The notes under the pieces: model-generated
What the model was told of the DNA's origin: nothing
Seen by the model: the letters and a program-made list of their open reading frames with translations, nothing else
Database searches by the model: none
Shown: positions 37,901 through 41,817 of the stretch, one piece after another
How the letters are laid out: every line of letters starts with the position of its first letter
Position numbering within the stretch: the stretch's first letter is position 1
Made by a program: the position numbers and the translations under genes
Source of the DNA: Schistosoma haematobium
Lineage: Eukaryota > Platyhelminthes > Trematoda > Strigeidida > Schistosomatidae
NCBI RefSeq assembly: GCF_000699445.3
Contig: NC_067196.1
Span: 80,032,364-80,096,363, forward strand
Direction of reading: 5' to 3'
Length of the DNA stretch: 64,000 nucleotides

Positions 37901-40900
37901 TCATACAAATTAAATTCTGTTTCCATTCTTTACTGTTCGGTCCTCTTGTCTCTCTGCTGCCAGACCTTCTATTCACGAGTAACGTCATATACTACTTATG
38001 TCAATACAAGTAGCACACCACAGTATGAGTAGCTCGAGTCAGTTCGTCATACTCTCGAAGACCGTTGGTATTATAAAGCGACAAATCAAACAACTAGATT
38101 TTACATTTTGTTTACAGTAATAATATATTTACTCTATAAATTACACACAGCATAACAATAACTGACATATGATGTCCATAATGTACCCAATACAGATGCT
38201 TAAGTATGTTGGTACATCAATAAATTTCACTGATTATAAAAAATGACGATTATCATTATAAAAATACAAGCAGTAGTCAATCTAGATTTTTTCAGGCAGA
38301 TCAACAGTTAGTAATAAAAGAATCTGGGATTATGACATAACCATAGATAATCATTTATAAGGGCTTGGAACAATATACTTCAATTAATTGCTCTTTTTTA
38401 CACGCTTAAAACTCAGTTTAAAATGGAACTTTCCCATTGTTCAATTTATTATTGAACACTTGATGTGTCAATGAGAGTAAATATACTTTTATGTTTGATT
38501 GTTCAGGATCACTAAGATCGAACTGCAAGACAGAACAGTTGATGTACTGATCTAGTTCCAGTATTGATTATAGAGCCAAATCCTGACCACACATCAATAG
38601 AACTAAGAAATTACGTTACGGGTATAACTGCGTCATAGTTGGAAACGAACTGACTAATAGACTCGTAATAAATTAACAATAACTTAGGAATGGTGAGACG
38701 CACAACAATGATTTATGTGTTAGACAATAGCTTATAAATAAGAGAATACAAGAATATAATAGTTTAAGTGTTTAATAATTCTACAACGAAAATATCAACA
38801 AAAACTCCAGACAGGACCATTCCGACAGTCCACTCCCGCTTTATTATTCATCCCGCCATAGAAAAATTATTTTGATGTGTTATGACCTTGGACGTCTGGT
38901 TTTCCTATCGCACGACTTATCTACCAATCCGAATACGACTTATACGAATCTTCACACTAGGCCAACCAATGACGTTTAACCGGTGTGGGCAGTTTAGTGT
39001 CCTTATTGGTCCTATGTCTTCCGAGCCCTTCCACTTGAGTCCAGAACAAGATACCAGCTTCCGAATCAGAGCAGATCAGACCAGAATCAGAGCAGATCGT
39101 TTATTTCAGGCATACTTCGTTTATATATCAATCACACAGACCTCAACGTACCATAAAATAGGAAATAATATTTGTACACAAATAAGCCCAAAAAGTGGCT
39201 GTGGATGTGGGAGGCAGTAGTTAATGAGCTGAACATAACTTAAGAACCGTAAATCGTACAATAATAAGTTATAGGTCAAAATAAAGCTTATAATAAGAGG
39301 AATATAAATATATGTAATGTAATTGTTGAATAATTATACAATAAGAATATTTATAGAATATTAGTCCATTAATAGTCCTCGGGAGTTACCTGTAATTTAA
39401 TCTCCACTCGGACATAACAGATTGAGTTCAGGAATATGAAATTTTGTAGCCATCCGATTGATCAGTAGTTAATTAACCAAGTTCAATGTATGGTGTTCGA
39501 TTTATTATTCAATCACTTCTGTAAGAGATTCTACTGATCTTAAAAGTAAAAGCTTTCTTTAAGCAGTACCTTGTAGACTCCTTTTAGATTAGTGAGCTGA
39601 ATATATTTCGCGGCACTTGTCATTTGATAAAAATAAAATATCGGCGAGACTATAATTTGTGGACGAGCCAATGAAATTAAAGGTATCATGTCTTGGATTT
39701 TGTGTGGAATTCATTCATATGGTAAAATAGTATTTTGGCATTATAACTGATATCAGTTCGTGATGATGACTCTAATCTCTAACTTCTAGCGCCGAATCCC
39801 GATTTTTGACACTAATTTATACTATATTTAGACTAGTAGGGAGGGGAATTTTTCTGTAGTTCTCTTGAAGGTCATCCATAAACCACAGTCTCACTGAAAT
39901 GTCTTTCACAAAATATGTTCTGACAATTTTATGTTTTATTTTAAATGTCTTGGTTGATGCTTAGCGGTTATCCTGTATTCATGTCAAATAAAAATAGAAA
40001 TTCAACTACCTAACAAACCCGAACCACTAGTCCTTCCAATAACGCTCCTGATTTTGCACAAGCTTACTTAAAAACCTGACATGCGATAATATTTCGAGTT
40101 AAATTTGTTTATCGGTGTGAAAGCCGTTGAATTTTGACGTTTGGTTCAAGCTCATTTAACCTCTGCGTTTATTGCTAAGAAACATGACAACCTCGATTAC
40201 CAACTAAGGACCTAGTTCTTGACCTTCTAGAAATCCTCTGTTGATTATATAAAAAACATTTCTCGACGAAAGTATAAACAATACTTCTTTATATACATTT
40301 CAACATAAAGCATGCGATTTCGAGTCATCTGGATTTGTAGGCCACATTGCAATTTGACCCATAGAATTTGATATAGACCAAAAAAAACTGACATACATGA
40401 CATTGGTCACTACCTTGTGATCAGTGGTAACATCTCTGACCGTGAAACTGAGTGACATGTGATCGAATCCACCAGGTAGCGTCAGTTTCTTCAAGATTAC
40501 AGACACACCTTGCTGTCGGCTGCCAAATAGCATGAAACCTAGGTCCCGGGGCCTCTTTATGACTACTACCATCGACCACCCTAATACTTTTTTAAAATCT
40601 TAGCATTATGGTATCTGTGTAATTATAAGCAATCAGTTGTTTTGAGCTAGAAACTACGGCTTCACTCATTAGATACCAATCATTTATGTATAATACAAAT
40701 ATTTTTGTTAGTCAATTCAAATATAAATAGTATGGTCATTTAATTTGCAATATCCTTCTTTCTCATTTTAATAATAGGTCCTTGATATTTTCTCCAGATG
40801 TCTCCCATGTCATATACACCAAGCATTTAGTCTTCTTCATGAAACCGTCCATTTGATTACACAGGTAATTTCAAAATGTTGTCCAAACTTAGATCTGGAA

Positions 40901-41812
40901 TTTAAATTACTCAATTCAAACGATCTAAGCAAACATTATAAAAATCCAAAAGTATGGGATTCTAAACAATTAATACAAACACTTCTATTTTTGATTGCAC
41001 AAAATTCTCACAGCTATAGAACATCGTTGTGTAGTATTGACTTACACAAACCAAGAACATCACAAAATGAAACAAACCAACGCTCAACTGATGTGAGACA
41101 TCTTCTTGATAATGATGACGATGATGATGATGATAATGATGTCAACATAGGCAAAGACGAGGGTGAAGAGGAAGATAATGACGACGCATCTTATGAAGAG
41201 AACATCTTTAATAACAACAATATAAACAACACTAATATTAAACGAAGAGAAAATAGAAAGTCAGATCATTCAATACATTTACAAAATCAGTTAAAAAAAG
41301 ATTTATTTTTCAGTAACAATGAATTAGCACAAGAAGTATCTAATCATTTATTAAATATACCATCCTATCCATTACCTACTACTGTTTTACAAAAATTAGC
41401 TAAACAAATCGATGTTAATGAACGGGATCCATATAAATTTAATACACTTGTACAATGTTTATGTTATCCAGAAATGATCAGTTTAATTACTCAATGGAAT
41501 CAAGGTATTTGTTTATGGAGTACATTAAGTCCAACAGTAATATTATTACATTTTGCTAGTAAATATCCCATACGATTTTTAGAATGGGCATTATTATCAA
41601 GTTATGGTATGAATATTGTAAAATTATTATATACTTCATATATTCTATTGAATTTCAGTCAAATTATATTCAAAGAATCATCAATGAAATCATTAAACAA
41701 AGATAATAATAATAATAATAATAATAATGATAATAGTAGAGAAATGAATCATTCAAATCATCTAATAAAATCTATACGTTCTTCATCTACACCACGTAAT
41801 AGTCAAATATAA
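536..41812 (+). CDS. Death-associated protein kinase (DAPK1-type), 3' part of gene, 14 exons
   Basis: Joining 14 exons at GT/AG sites keeps one open frame of 1193 codons to a TAA at 41810. Domain order in this partial protein: ankyrin repeats (residues 1-192), ROC GTPase-like domain with P-loop GSSLVGKT (218-225), DFSG (294-297) and THAD (367-370), COR-like region (about 438-920), then a divergent death domain (about 1051-1136). This order, and phrases such as RIKLKLFG before the P-loop and FGG then THAD, are those of animal DAPK1. In that family the N-terminal Ser/Thr kinase is calmodulin-regulated and acts in cell death and autophagy at the cytoskeleton; the ROC domain binds GTP and modulates the kinase. 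The kinase and calmodulin segment are not in the window, so whether they are attached is inferred. Oddities are a poly-Asn run (647-658) and an acidic insert (about 960-985). Lower-similarity alternatives would be other ankyrin-ROCO proteins. Confidence 0.88.
984..1367 (+). mobile_element. tRNA-like foldback retroposon, older copy
   Basis: Left arm contains AAAACCTGGAAGCACTGAAC and the right arm its reverse complement ending in CAGTGCTTCCAGGTTTTCAG, so the ends fold back. A tRNA-like core lies between, with a weakened B-box (GGTTCTGGATCC). The left end resembles the ATCAGAAGG terminus of the better copy at 4603. Imperfect AGAAAATAAT / AAGAATAATA flanks may be a decayed target duplication. Boundaries approximate. 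Confidence 0.6.
2741..2990 (-). mobile_element. 5'-truncated LINE (RTE-like family A), 3' end only
   Basis: The segment matches the 3' untranslated part of the LINE at 8382-9329 along its length, including the CAGTCAGTCAGTC tail at its left end and the GACAGAGAGTG stretch at its right. Orientation is - strand. No coding part survives. AGTAATT occurs at both borders and may be a short target duplication. Confidence 0.55.
4060..4275. repeat. Dispersed repeat family R3
   Basis: Resembles segments at about 20440-20570 and 40310-40570, sharing phrases such as CCAGGTAG and GTCACTGACCAGCGGTCACA in diverged form. No coding capacity or tRNA-like promoter recognised. Boundaries are estimates. Confidence 0.4.
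4461..4484. repeat. (AAT)n microsatellite
   Basis: Eight perfect AAT units in the intron. Confidence 0.95.
4603..4964 (+). mobile_element. tRNA-like foldback retroposon with 13-bp target duplication
   Basis: The perfect direct repeat GAAATATTTTATA flanks the element (4590-4602 and 4965-4977). The element starts ATCAGAAGGGGTTTTGTGG. Its left and right arms are inverted copies, running from the CATGAGTCAATTGAAGC side through AAAACCTGGAAGCACTG. Between them lies a tRNA-like core with an A-box-like CTCAGTGGTCTAATG and B-box GGGTTCGAATC. Short open frames in it are non-functional. A SINE mobilised in trans by a LINE is the likely type. Confidence 0.82.
5277..5375 (+). CDS. DAPK exon B: ankyrin repeat
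   Basis: 33 codons, phase 0 on both sides, acceptor TTAATAG, donor GTAAATG. Reads [19 protein letters not shown] and ends LEVRNK, a canonical repeat with TPLH, the helix Leu-Ala pair and a basic turn at the end. It follows exon A directly in frame. Confidence 0.88.
5376..6817 (+). other. Intron B-C
   Basis: AT-rich intron. The only repeat I see is a foldback-repeat derivative at about 6535-6706. The acceptor at its 3' end is TTTCTGTTTAACAG. Confidence 0.6.
6535..6706. mobile_element. Foldback retroposon, core-deleted copy
   Basis: Both arms (CTAGACCACTATCGAGAATC on the left, GTGCTTCCAGGTTTCCAATG on the right) face each other with only a short centre, and the tRNA-like core is gone. Flanking duplication not found. 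Confidence 0.55.
6818..6916 (+). CDS. DAPK exon C: ankyrin repeat
   Basis: 33 codons, phase 0/0, acceptor AACAG, donor GTAAGA. Reads [20 protein letters not shown] and ends VDITDE. The TPLH motif is TPLL and the second helix has Ser-rich substitutions, so this is one of the less regular repeats. Confidence 0.87.
8382..9329 (-). mobile_element. 5'-truncated LINE (RTE-like family A), 11-bp target duplication
   Basis: ATAACATCTAT occurs perfectly on both sides (8371-8381 and 9330-9340). Reading the - strand, about 690 bases encode the C-terminal region of a non-LTR polyprotein, followed by about 250 bases of 3' UTR and a GACTGACTGA-type tail. The 5' end is cut within the coding region, as expected from aborted target-primed reverse transcription. 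Confidence 0.85.
8640..9329 (-). pseudogene. LINE reverse-transcriptase C-terminal region, broken
   Basis: The longest open piece (8817-9272) reads [20 protein letters not shown], then [11 protein letters not shown] and [19 protein letters not shown]. This is the region after the RT palm in RTE-like LINEs (the SETW and RWLGHVLRM phrases). Upstream DNA to 9329 continues the protein in another frame and downstream DNA to about 8640 continues in further frames, so at least two frameshifts have accumulated. It has no catalytic YxDD because of the 5' truncation. Confidence 0.8.
9430..9620. repeat. Dispersed repeat family R2
   Basis: Contains GCTGGATGGTTTGGTCATGG and ATCATCAGCACAAACTTCAG, also found at 14330-14480 and, reverse complemented, at 37505-37690. 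The two ends (GGTGGAGTTTTTTCTCTC and GAGAACAAAACTCCACC) are inverted copies, so the unit can form a hairpin. Confidence 0.6.
10994..11092 (+). CDS. DAPK exon D: ankyrin repeat
   Basis: 33 codons, phase 0/0, acceptor TTCTAG, donor GTAAGA. Reads [20 protein letters not shown] and ends VDIFNI. The TALHLAA consensus and a Gly-Asp turn are intact. Confidence 0.9.
11734..11902 (+). mobile_element. tRNA-like retroposon, right half only
   Basis: Begins at the A-box-like CCACTGGTCTAGAGG, passes a decayed B-box (TTTTGGATTCAATTCC) and runs into the usual right arm with CCCATACTAGAACAAAA. The left arm is missing. Diverged from the copies with intact flanks. Confidence 0.6.
12245..12363 (-). mobile_element. 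RTE-like LINE (family B) fragment
   Basis: Shares CTTGCCTCGTGATGCAGT and TGTATTCTTTGGCC-type phrases with the LINE 3' coding end at 23271-23530. Read on the - strand this is the segment before the LINE stop codon. About 120 bases, no open frame. Confidence 0.55.
12824..12922 (+). CDS. DAPK exon E: ankyrin repeat
   Basis: 33 codons, phase 0/0, acceptor TTTCAG, donor GTAAGT. Reads [20 protein letters not shown] and ends DPSITSR, the most canonical repeat in the window ([11 protein letters not shown]). It is equivalent to the last full repeat before the ROC linker in DAPK1. Confidence 0.92.
13070..13215 (+). mobile_element. tRNA-like retroposon, decayed
   Basis: Remnants of the tRNA-like core (GGTTCTAATGGTTAAG) and of the right arm (GAGTCTTGTACTGGAATAAA, then CTCAGTGCTCC). 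Strongly diverged. Confidence 0.45.
13305..13480 (-). mobile_element. tRNA-like retroposon, partial
   Basis: In reverse orientation: arm with AAAAACCTGAAAGCATTAGA, then GGGAATCGAGCCCAGGAAC (B-box on the - strand) and TCTAGACCACTGAGCTGG (A-box on the - strand). Confidence 0.6.
14102..14179 (+). CDS. DAPK exon F: last half ankyrin repeat
   Basis: 26 codons, phase 0/0, acceptor TTCTTAG, donor GTATGTG. Reads [20 protein letters not shown], then LTKMKP. TPLH is replaced by TPDV and the exon is 7 codons short, as expected for the capping repeat before the ROC linker; DAPK1 has a matching TAEDLA-type cap. Confidence 0.88.
14330..14480. repeat. Dispersed repeat family R2
   Basis: Shares GAGCTGGATGGTTTGGTCGT and ATCATCAGCACAAACTTCAG with 9430-9620. 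Reading frames on both strands here come from the repeat and are not genes. Confidence 0.6.
14730..14862. mobile_element. Minimal foldback retroposon with 11-bp target duplication
   Basis: AATTAAAATAT flanks it on both sides (14719-14729 and 14863-14873). The element is little more than two inverted arms: AATCATGAGTCAATTGAAGC and later CAATTGACTCACGATTTCAA. It ends in the family terminus ...TTCTGATG. The whole tRNA-like core is deleted, yet the copy was inserted as a unit. Confidence 0.78.
16389..16575 (+). CDS. DAPK exon G: ROC domain start with P-loop
   Basis: 62 codons plus one base (phase 0 in, 1 out), donor GTAAGT. Reads [20 protein letters not shown], then [20 protein letters not shown]218-T225 is a GxxxxGKT nucleotide-binding loop. 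The IEQLR and RIKLKLFG phrases match the start of the DAPK1 ROC domain. The acceptor (AAATTTACAAG) has a weak pyrimidine tract. The loop keeps the invariant Gly, Lys and Thr, so nucleotide binding is plausible. Confidence 0.92.
17076..17364 (-). mobile_element. Sm-alpha-type hammerhead retroposon with 15-bp target duplication
   Basis: CTTAGTGTCAAACAT is repeated perfectly at 17061-17075 and 17365-17379. On the - strand the element begins with a tRNA-like promoter segment (CTCAGTAGCTGAGTGG, then GAGTTCGAGTCCCAG), continues into a hammerhead ribozyme, and ends near AGCCAAACAATACCAAGTGA. Order and sequence are those of the schistosome satellite/SINE known to encode hammerheads. It has no coding capacity and depends on LINE enzymes, as the duplication implies. 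Confidence 0.9.
17229..17273 (-). ncRNA. Hammerhead ribozyme (schistosome Sm-alpha)
   Basis: On the - strand: TACATCCAG, TTGACGA, GTCCC-AAAC-GGGAC (stem II), GAAA, CGCGCGTC (stem III and cleavage C), CTGGATTCC (closing stem I). Stems I, II and III all pair. The core reads TTGACGA where CTGANGA is expected, so C3 is changed to U. In the hammerhead fold C3 pairs with G8, so cleavage is probably reduced. Confidence 0.9.
17634..17675 (-). ncRNA. Hammerhead-like motif of the Penelope-like element
   Basis: On the - strand: CTGAAGA (matches CUGANGA), a 6-bp stem GTCCAG/CTGGAC closing an ACAAGTTAG loop, then GAAACGTTGG. This is the hammerhead core up to stem III. Stem III would be very short, as is typical for PLE hammerheads. 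Stem I (TTACC with GGAAT) pairs only partly. It lies about 400 bases beyond the PLE stop codon, the place where PLEs carry ribozymes. Confidence 0.7.
17858..17894. repeat. GT-rich microsatellite
   Basis: Alternating TGTG/TATG tract in the 3' flank of the PLE. It creates a His-Thr-rich spurious frame on the other strand. Confidence 0.85.
18071..19717 (-). pseudogene. PLE reverse transcriptase and GIY-YIG endonuclease
   Basis: 548 codons uninterrupted. RT landmarks: GLPKIHK (69-75), [11 protein letters not shown] (137-147), [10 protein letters not shown] (201-210), catalytic YVDD (238-241). The linker ends NNYP (355-358). Endonuclease: VYE (436-438), CHDC (441-444), YVGETSR (448-454), R459, H490 and H495 (with CHDC a zinc-binding-like CCHH set), and a candidate catalytic E519. 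It overlaps the upstream frame by 8 bases. The enzyme part looks intact, and the break lies only at the junction with the N-terminal frame. Confidence 0.92.
19710..20246 (-). pseudogene. PLE N-terminal part
   Basis: 178 codons. Carries [20 protein letters not shown] and later [17 protein letters not shown], the two phrases conserved upstream of the RT fingers in Penelope-like elements. It stops immediately after VIIE, where the next frame (starting [10 protein letters not shown]) takes over the expected protein. This looks like a single-base frameshift in a run of T/A, not a natural end. The first codon is TTG, so the true N-terminus may be elsewhere or lost. Confidence 0.85.
20440..20570. 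repeat. Dispersed repeat family R3
   Basis: Shares ACACCTTG, a GTCAAC/TGCC-type centre, TAGCA and GAAA/CCT phrases with 40310-40570 and 4060-4275. Diverged and of unknown type. Confidence 0.4.
22749..22841 (+). CDS. DAPK exon H: ROC domain
   Basis: Phase 1 in and 1 out, acceptor TTTAG, donor GTAAGT. Completes Ser255 and reads [20 protein letters not shown], then [10 protein letters not shown]. This covers the segment between the P-loop and the G3 motif, which is longer and different in vertebrate DAPK1. The DIE/GIDVH part aligns loosely with the KAIDIQ region. Frame continuity with both neighbours is the main support. Confidence 0.82.
22965..23160 (-). mobile_element. tRNA-like retroposon
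   Basis: On the - strand the B-box region (GGGGATCTAACGCACGACC on the + strand) and A-box region (TTTAGACCACTGAGTTGGC) are both visible, with the left arm ATTGAAACCTAGATACACTG. Diverged; the far end is unclear. Confidence 0.6.
23271..23821 (-). mobile_element. RTE-like LINE (family B), twin-primed (5' inverted), 12-bp target duplication
   Basis: The left part (to about 23530) is the 3' coding end and tail of the LINE on the - strand, starting TTACTTACTTACGCC. The right part (from about 23535) is the LINE 5' UTR in the opposite direction, running to the start of the endonuclease (TAAGGTACATGGAACG). CTCGAATCCCCT (23259-23270) and CTCTAATCCCCT (23822-23833) flank the whole with one mismatch, so both halves arrived in one insertion. 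An inverted 5' segment joined to a sense 3' segment is the twin-priming product. Confidence 0.78.
23870..24115 (+). mobile_element. tRNA-like retroposon with intact B-box
   Basis: Contains GCCGGCTTAGTAGTTTAGAG (A-box part) and GGGTTCGATTCCCGAATGC (B-box part). The upstream GTGGAGTCCAATTCGTGTC body matches the internal part of the copy at 31668 in reverse orientation. One of the better-preserved tRNA-like cores in the window, but not a tRNA gene because the acceptor stem and cloverleaf do not close. Confidence 0.65.
24779..24845 (+). mobile_element. Foldback retroposon arm fragment
   Basis: GAGGAATCTCAAAGTAAGAC followed by GAAACAACTATTCAATGCTT resembles the right arm of the foldback family. 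Confidence 0.4.
24927..24949. repeat. (AT)n microsatellite
   Basis: Uninterrupted AT dinucleotide tract. Confidence 0.95.
25406..25600 (+). CDS. DAPK exon I: ROC domain, G3 region
   Basis: Phase 1/1, acceptor TTTTTTAG, donor GTATGT. Completes Ile286 and reads [20 protein letters not shown], then [25 protein letters not shown] (293-297) takes the place of the DxxG switch II motif. DAPK1 has WEFSG followed by a very similar aromatic run ending YDYF. The GDID...HLVLFNL part is the strand after switch II. This is the best conserved ROC exon. Confidence 0.92.
25601..27688 (+). other. Intron I-J
   Basis: Contains an LTR-like insertion (26584-26827). The rest is AT-rich without recognised elements. 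Confidence 0.6.
26584..26827 (+). repeat. Solo-LTR-like repeat
   Basis: Starts TGTAGTGCACGAGAACTCAG, similar in plan to the solo LTR at 37744 (TGTAGTGAACAAGAACACC), and ends near CTACCTGCACA. ACAG lies next to the left border and again at 26825-26828, but the exact right end is unclear. Internal TCAATTTATTGTCTCATGC and pyrimidine-rich 3' half also fit an LTR. The short frame inside (26622-26840) is not a gene. Confidence 0.5.
27689..27833 (+). CDS. DAPK exon J: ROC domain, G4 region
   Basis: Phase 1 in, 2 out, acceptor TTTAAG, donor GTAAGT. Completes Leu351 and reads [20 protein letters not shown], then [24 protein letters not shown] (367-370) is the G4 guanine-recognition position, TKxD in ordinary GTPases and THAD in DAPK1. 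The phase is fixed by frame: the alternative donor 4 bases downstream would break it. Confidence 0.92.
28403..28500 (-). mobile_element. Foldback retroposon arm fragment
   Basis: GGCTAGACCACTATTGAAAA, then TATGGGACTTCCCAACAGTG. Left arm only. Confidence 0.5.
28905..28991. repeat. (ATT)n microsatellite
   Basis: Nearly pure ATT repeat with a few single-base slips; the longest microsatellite in the window. Confidence 0.95.
29490..29650 (-). mobile_element. tRNA-like retroposon, decayed
   Basis: TTCTCAGAAGTGCGCATCC of the arm and TTTAGATCATTGATTTATCA of the A-box side survive. The B-box is lost. Confidence 0.45.
29800..29925 (+). mobile_element. tRNA-like retroposon, right part, decayed
   Basis: GTTCCTTGGTTTGACCCCC is a B-box relic. 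It is followed by GTGTGCATTGCTAAGCGATT and TGCTAGGATGAAATAGTTGT of the right arm. Confidence 0.45.
30184..30298 (+). CDS. DAPK exon K: ROC domain end
   Basis: Phase 2 in, 0 out, acceptor ATTATTAG, donor GTATAAA. Completes Gln399 and reads [20 protein letters not shown], then [18 protein letters not shown]. It corresponds to the final strand and helix of the DAPK1 ROC domain (LFVLDAGASGSKDMKVLRNH). The LDA...MK.L spacing is kept. Confidence 0.9.
30390..30925. mobile_element. Inverted dimer of tRNA-like retroposon
   Basis: The left unit is on the - strand (GGTAGTCGAACCCACGAGC, then CTCTAGAGCATTGAGTTTGG). The right unit is on the + strand (GGATCAGTGATCTAGAGGTT, then GAGACCAAAGGTTCTCTGTG) and ends with TGCTTCCAGGTTTTTAGTG. 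The two tRNA-like cores face each other across about 150 bases. Its exact borders are unclear. Confidence 0.6.
31668..32201 (-). mobile_element. Foldback retroposon, long copy with 13-bp target duplication
   Basis: AATATTCATTTTA lies on both sides (31655-31667 and 32202-32214). The left arm (TCAATTGAAGCTGGACCACC) and right arm (GGTGGTCTAGCTTCAATTGA) are inverted. The tRNA-like core is on the - strand (GAGATTCGAACCCGGGACAT, then AATAGACCACTGAGCCGG). The right end is the family terminus, CTCCACAAAACCCCTTCTGA. A second, internal copy of that terminus (near 32030-32070) shows a nested or re-copied structure. Confidence 0.82.
32336..32521 (+). CDS. DAPK exon L: ROC-COR linker
   Basis: 62 codons, phase 0/0, acceptor TTCATAG, donor GTGAGA. 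Reads [20 protein letters not shown], later [20 protein letters not shown] and [13 protein letters not shown]1 has LCEKIISTLPSW, then a run ending QDQLNPLASEEDL and LHSTGE at the same spacing. The LPEW and INPL phrases make the assignment firm. The short spurious frames starting at 32148 and 32360 are parts of the flanking repeat and of this exon. Confidence 0.9.
32522..34438 (+). other. Intron L-M
   Basis: AT-rich. A degenerate foldback-type remnant is visible at about 34195-34365 (GTACAGTGCTTCCTAGCTTT) and a run of nine C at 33335-33343. Nothing else recognised. Confidence 0.55.
34195..34365 (+). mobile_element. tRNA-like retroposon, heavily decayed
   Basis: Only the right arm (GTGGAGTCTCCAATCTAATA, then GTACAGTGCTTCCTAGC) is readable. 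Confidence 0.4.
34439..35488 (+). CDS. DAPK exon M: COR-like region with poly-Asn insert
   Basis: 350 codons, phase 0/0, acceptor CTTCACAG, donor [23 protein letters not shown] corresponds to DAPK1 LDPRWLCTNVLGKLLSV, and [12 protein letters not shown] to the YTVEDIQRLV helix. Later MIYSGLQLI and [12 protein letters not shown], then [20 protein letters not shown] match the second half of COR. Between these lie a Ser/Thr-rich insert, 12 consecutive Asn (residues 647-658) from an AAT tract, and an Asn-rich insert near residues 740-790. The inserts are absent from vertebrate DAPK1 as I know it. Confidence 0.9.
34880..34915 (+). repeat. In-frame (AAT)12 tract coding poly-Asn
   Basis: Twelve AAT codons in the coding exon. 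It is the same unit as the intronic microsatellites at 4461, 28905 (complement) and 48716. Confidence 0.95.
35579..36049 (-). pseudogene. LINE RT palm remnant and C-terminus
   Basis: Two pieces. 35807-36049 reads [20 protein letters not shown], the B motif of the RT palm. 35579-35797 begins [19 protein letters not shown], where the catalytic FADD has become LADG, then jumps to [20 protein letters not shown] and [11 protein letters not shown], the C-terminal end of the polyprotein. The altered active site and the internal jump make it inactive. Confidence 0.82.
36101..37021 (-). pseudogene. LINE linker and RT fingers
   Basis: 306 codons. Ends of motifs seen: [19 protein letters not shown] (RT motif 0/1 region), [40 protein letters not shown]. 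These are standard RTE-like RT phrases. It stops at VELSIG where the palm should begin, and the palm follows in another frame at 36049, so the gene is broken. The ATG at 37021 is simply the first Met after the deletion. Confidence 0.85.
37505..37690. repeat. Dispersed repeat family R2, reverse orientation
   Basis: Reverse complement of the 9430 and 14330 copies: CTGAAGTTTGTGCTGAATAT, then CACGACCAAACCATTCAGAT. Confidence 0.6.
37744..38022 (+). mobile_element. Solo LTR with 4-bp target duplication
   Basis: 279 bases starting TGTAGTGAACAAG and ending GCACACCACA, with TG/CA ends and GTAT immediately on both sides (37740-37743 and 38023-38026). It shares about 240 bases at high identity with 48284-48566, including CAAAATCACTCAGCCTTGAT and CTCTGCTGCCAGACCTTCTA. 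A 4-5-bp duplication and length fit a Gypsy-type LTR. No internal retroviral-type genes are next to it, so it is a recombined solo LTR. Confidence 0.75.
38640..38840 (+). repeat. LTR-related fragment
   Basis: TTAATAATTCTACAACGAAA, followed by AAAACTCCAGACAGG, resembles the 3' third of the LTR-like element at 38879-39419 (TTGAATAATTATACAATAAG and onward). Probably an older relative into whose neighbourhood the second copy inserted. Confidence 0.4.
38879..39419 (+). mobile_element. LTR-like insertion with perfect 7-bp inverted ends
   Basis: 541 bases starting TGTTATGACC and ending GGACATAACA, so the terminal 7 bases are exact inverted repeats with TG/CA ends. Flanks GATG (38875-38878) and GATT (39420-39423) match in three of four positions. 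Inside is an imperfect tandem of AATCAGAGCAGATC. No protein domain; the 112-residue frame at 38882 lies wholly within it and is not a gene. Confidence 0.65.
40310..40570. repeat. Dispersed repeat family R3
   Basis: Contains TTGGTCACTACCTTGTGATC, then ATCGAATCCACCAGGTAGCG and CAAATAGCATGAAACCTAGG. Similar in part to 4060-4275 and 20440-20570. The short - strand frame inside is not supported as a gene. Confidence 0.45.
40778..41812 (+). CDS. DAPK exon N: COR end, acidic insert, death domain, stop
   Basis: 344 codons and TAA, acceptor [28 protein letters not shown] continues DAPK1's IKCCLLLDSVCSTIENVM region in frame. An acidic insert with DDDDDDDND and [10 protein letters not shown] (about 960-985) follows. 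[20 protein letters not shown], then [14 protein letters not shown] and [20 protein letters not shown] correspond to the DAPK1 death domain (LSRLLDPPDPLGKDWCLLAM onward) but with low identity. The tail has an Asn run from AAT codons and ends [10 protein letters not shown]. Confidence 0.87.
   Translation, partial: VLDIFSRCLPCHIHQAFSLLHETVHLITQVISKCCPNLDLEFKLLNSNDLSKHYKNPKVWDSKQLIQTLLFLIAQNSHSYRTSLCSIDLHKPRTSQNETNQRSTDVRHLLDNDDDDDDDNDVNIGKDEGEEEDNDDASYEENIFNNNNINNTNIKRRENRKSDHSIHLQNQLKKDLFFSNNELAQEVSNHLLNIPSYPLPTTVLQKLAKQIDVNERDPYKFNTLVQCLCYPEMISLITQWNQGICLWSTLSPTVILLHFASKYPIRFLEWALLSSYGMNIVKLLYTSYILLNFSQIIFKESSMKSLNKDNNNNNNNNDNSREMNHSNHLIKSIRSSSTPRNSQI
41381..41638 (+). other. Divergent death domain (within exon N)
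   Basis: Residues about 1051-1136 of the partial protein. Helical pattern with the first helix LQKLAKQID, the W/F-type core at KFNTLVQCL, and a last helix [13 protein letters not shown] in place of DAAKFLLK-type. The assignment rests on position and helix spacing more than identity. Confidence 0.6.
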
Positions 41813-41817
41813 CAAAC

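Larger units (their letters stand above)
35489..40777 (+). other. Last intron M-N, with LINE, R2 and LTR insertions
   Basis: 5.3 kb. Contains an internally deleted RTE-like LINE (35575-37375), an R2 repeat (37505-37690), a solo LTR with target duplication (37744-38022), an LTR-like insertion (38879-39419) with a related segment just upstream (about 38640-38840), and an R3 repeat (40310-40570). 39430-40290 is AT-rich with nothing recognised. Confidence 0.65.

Noticed and set aside
38882..39220. 112-residue + strand frame as a gene
   Set aside because: Lies completely inside the LTR-like insertion and has no domain.
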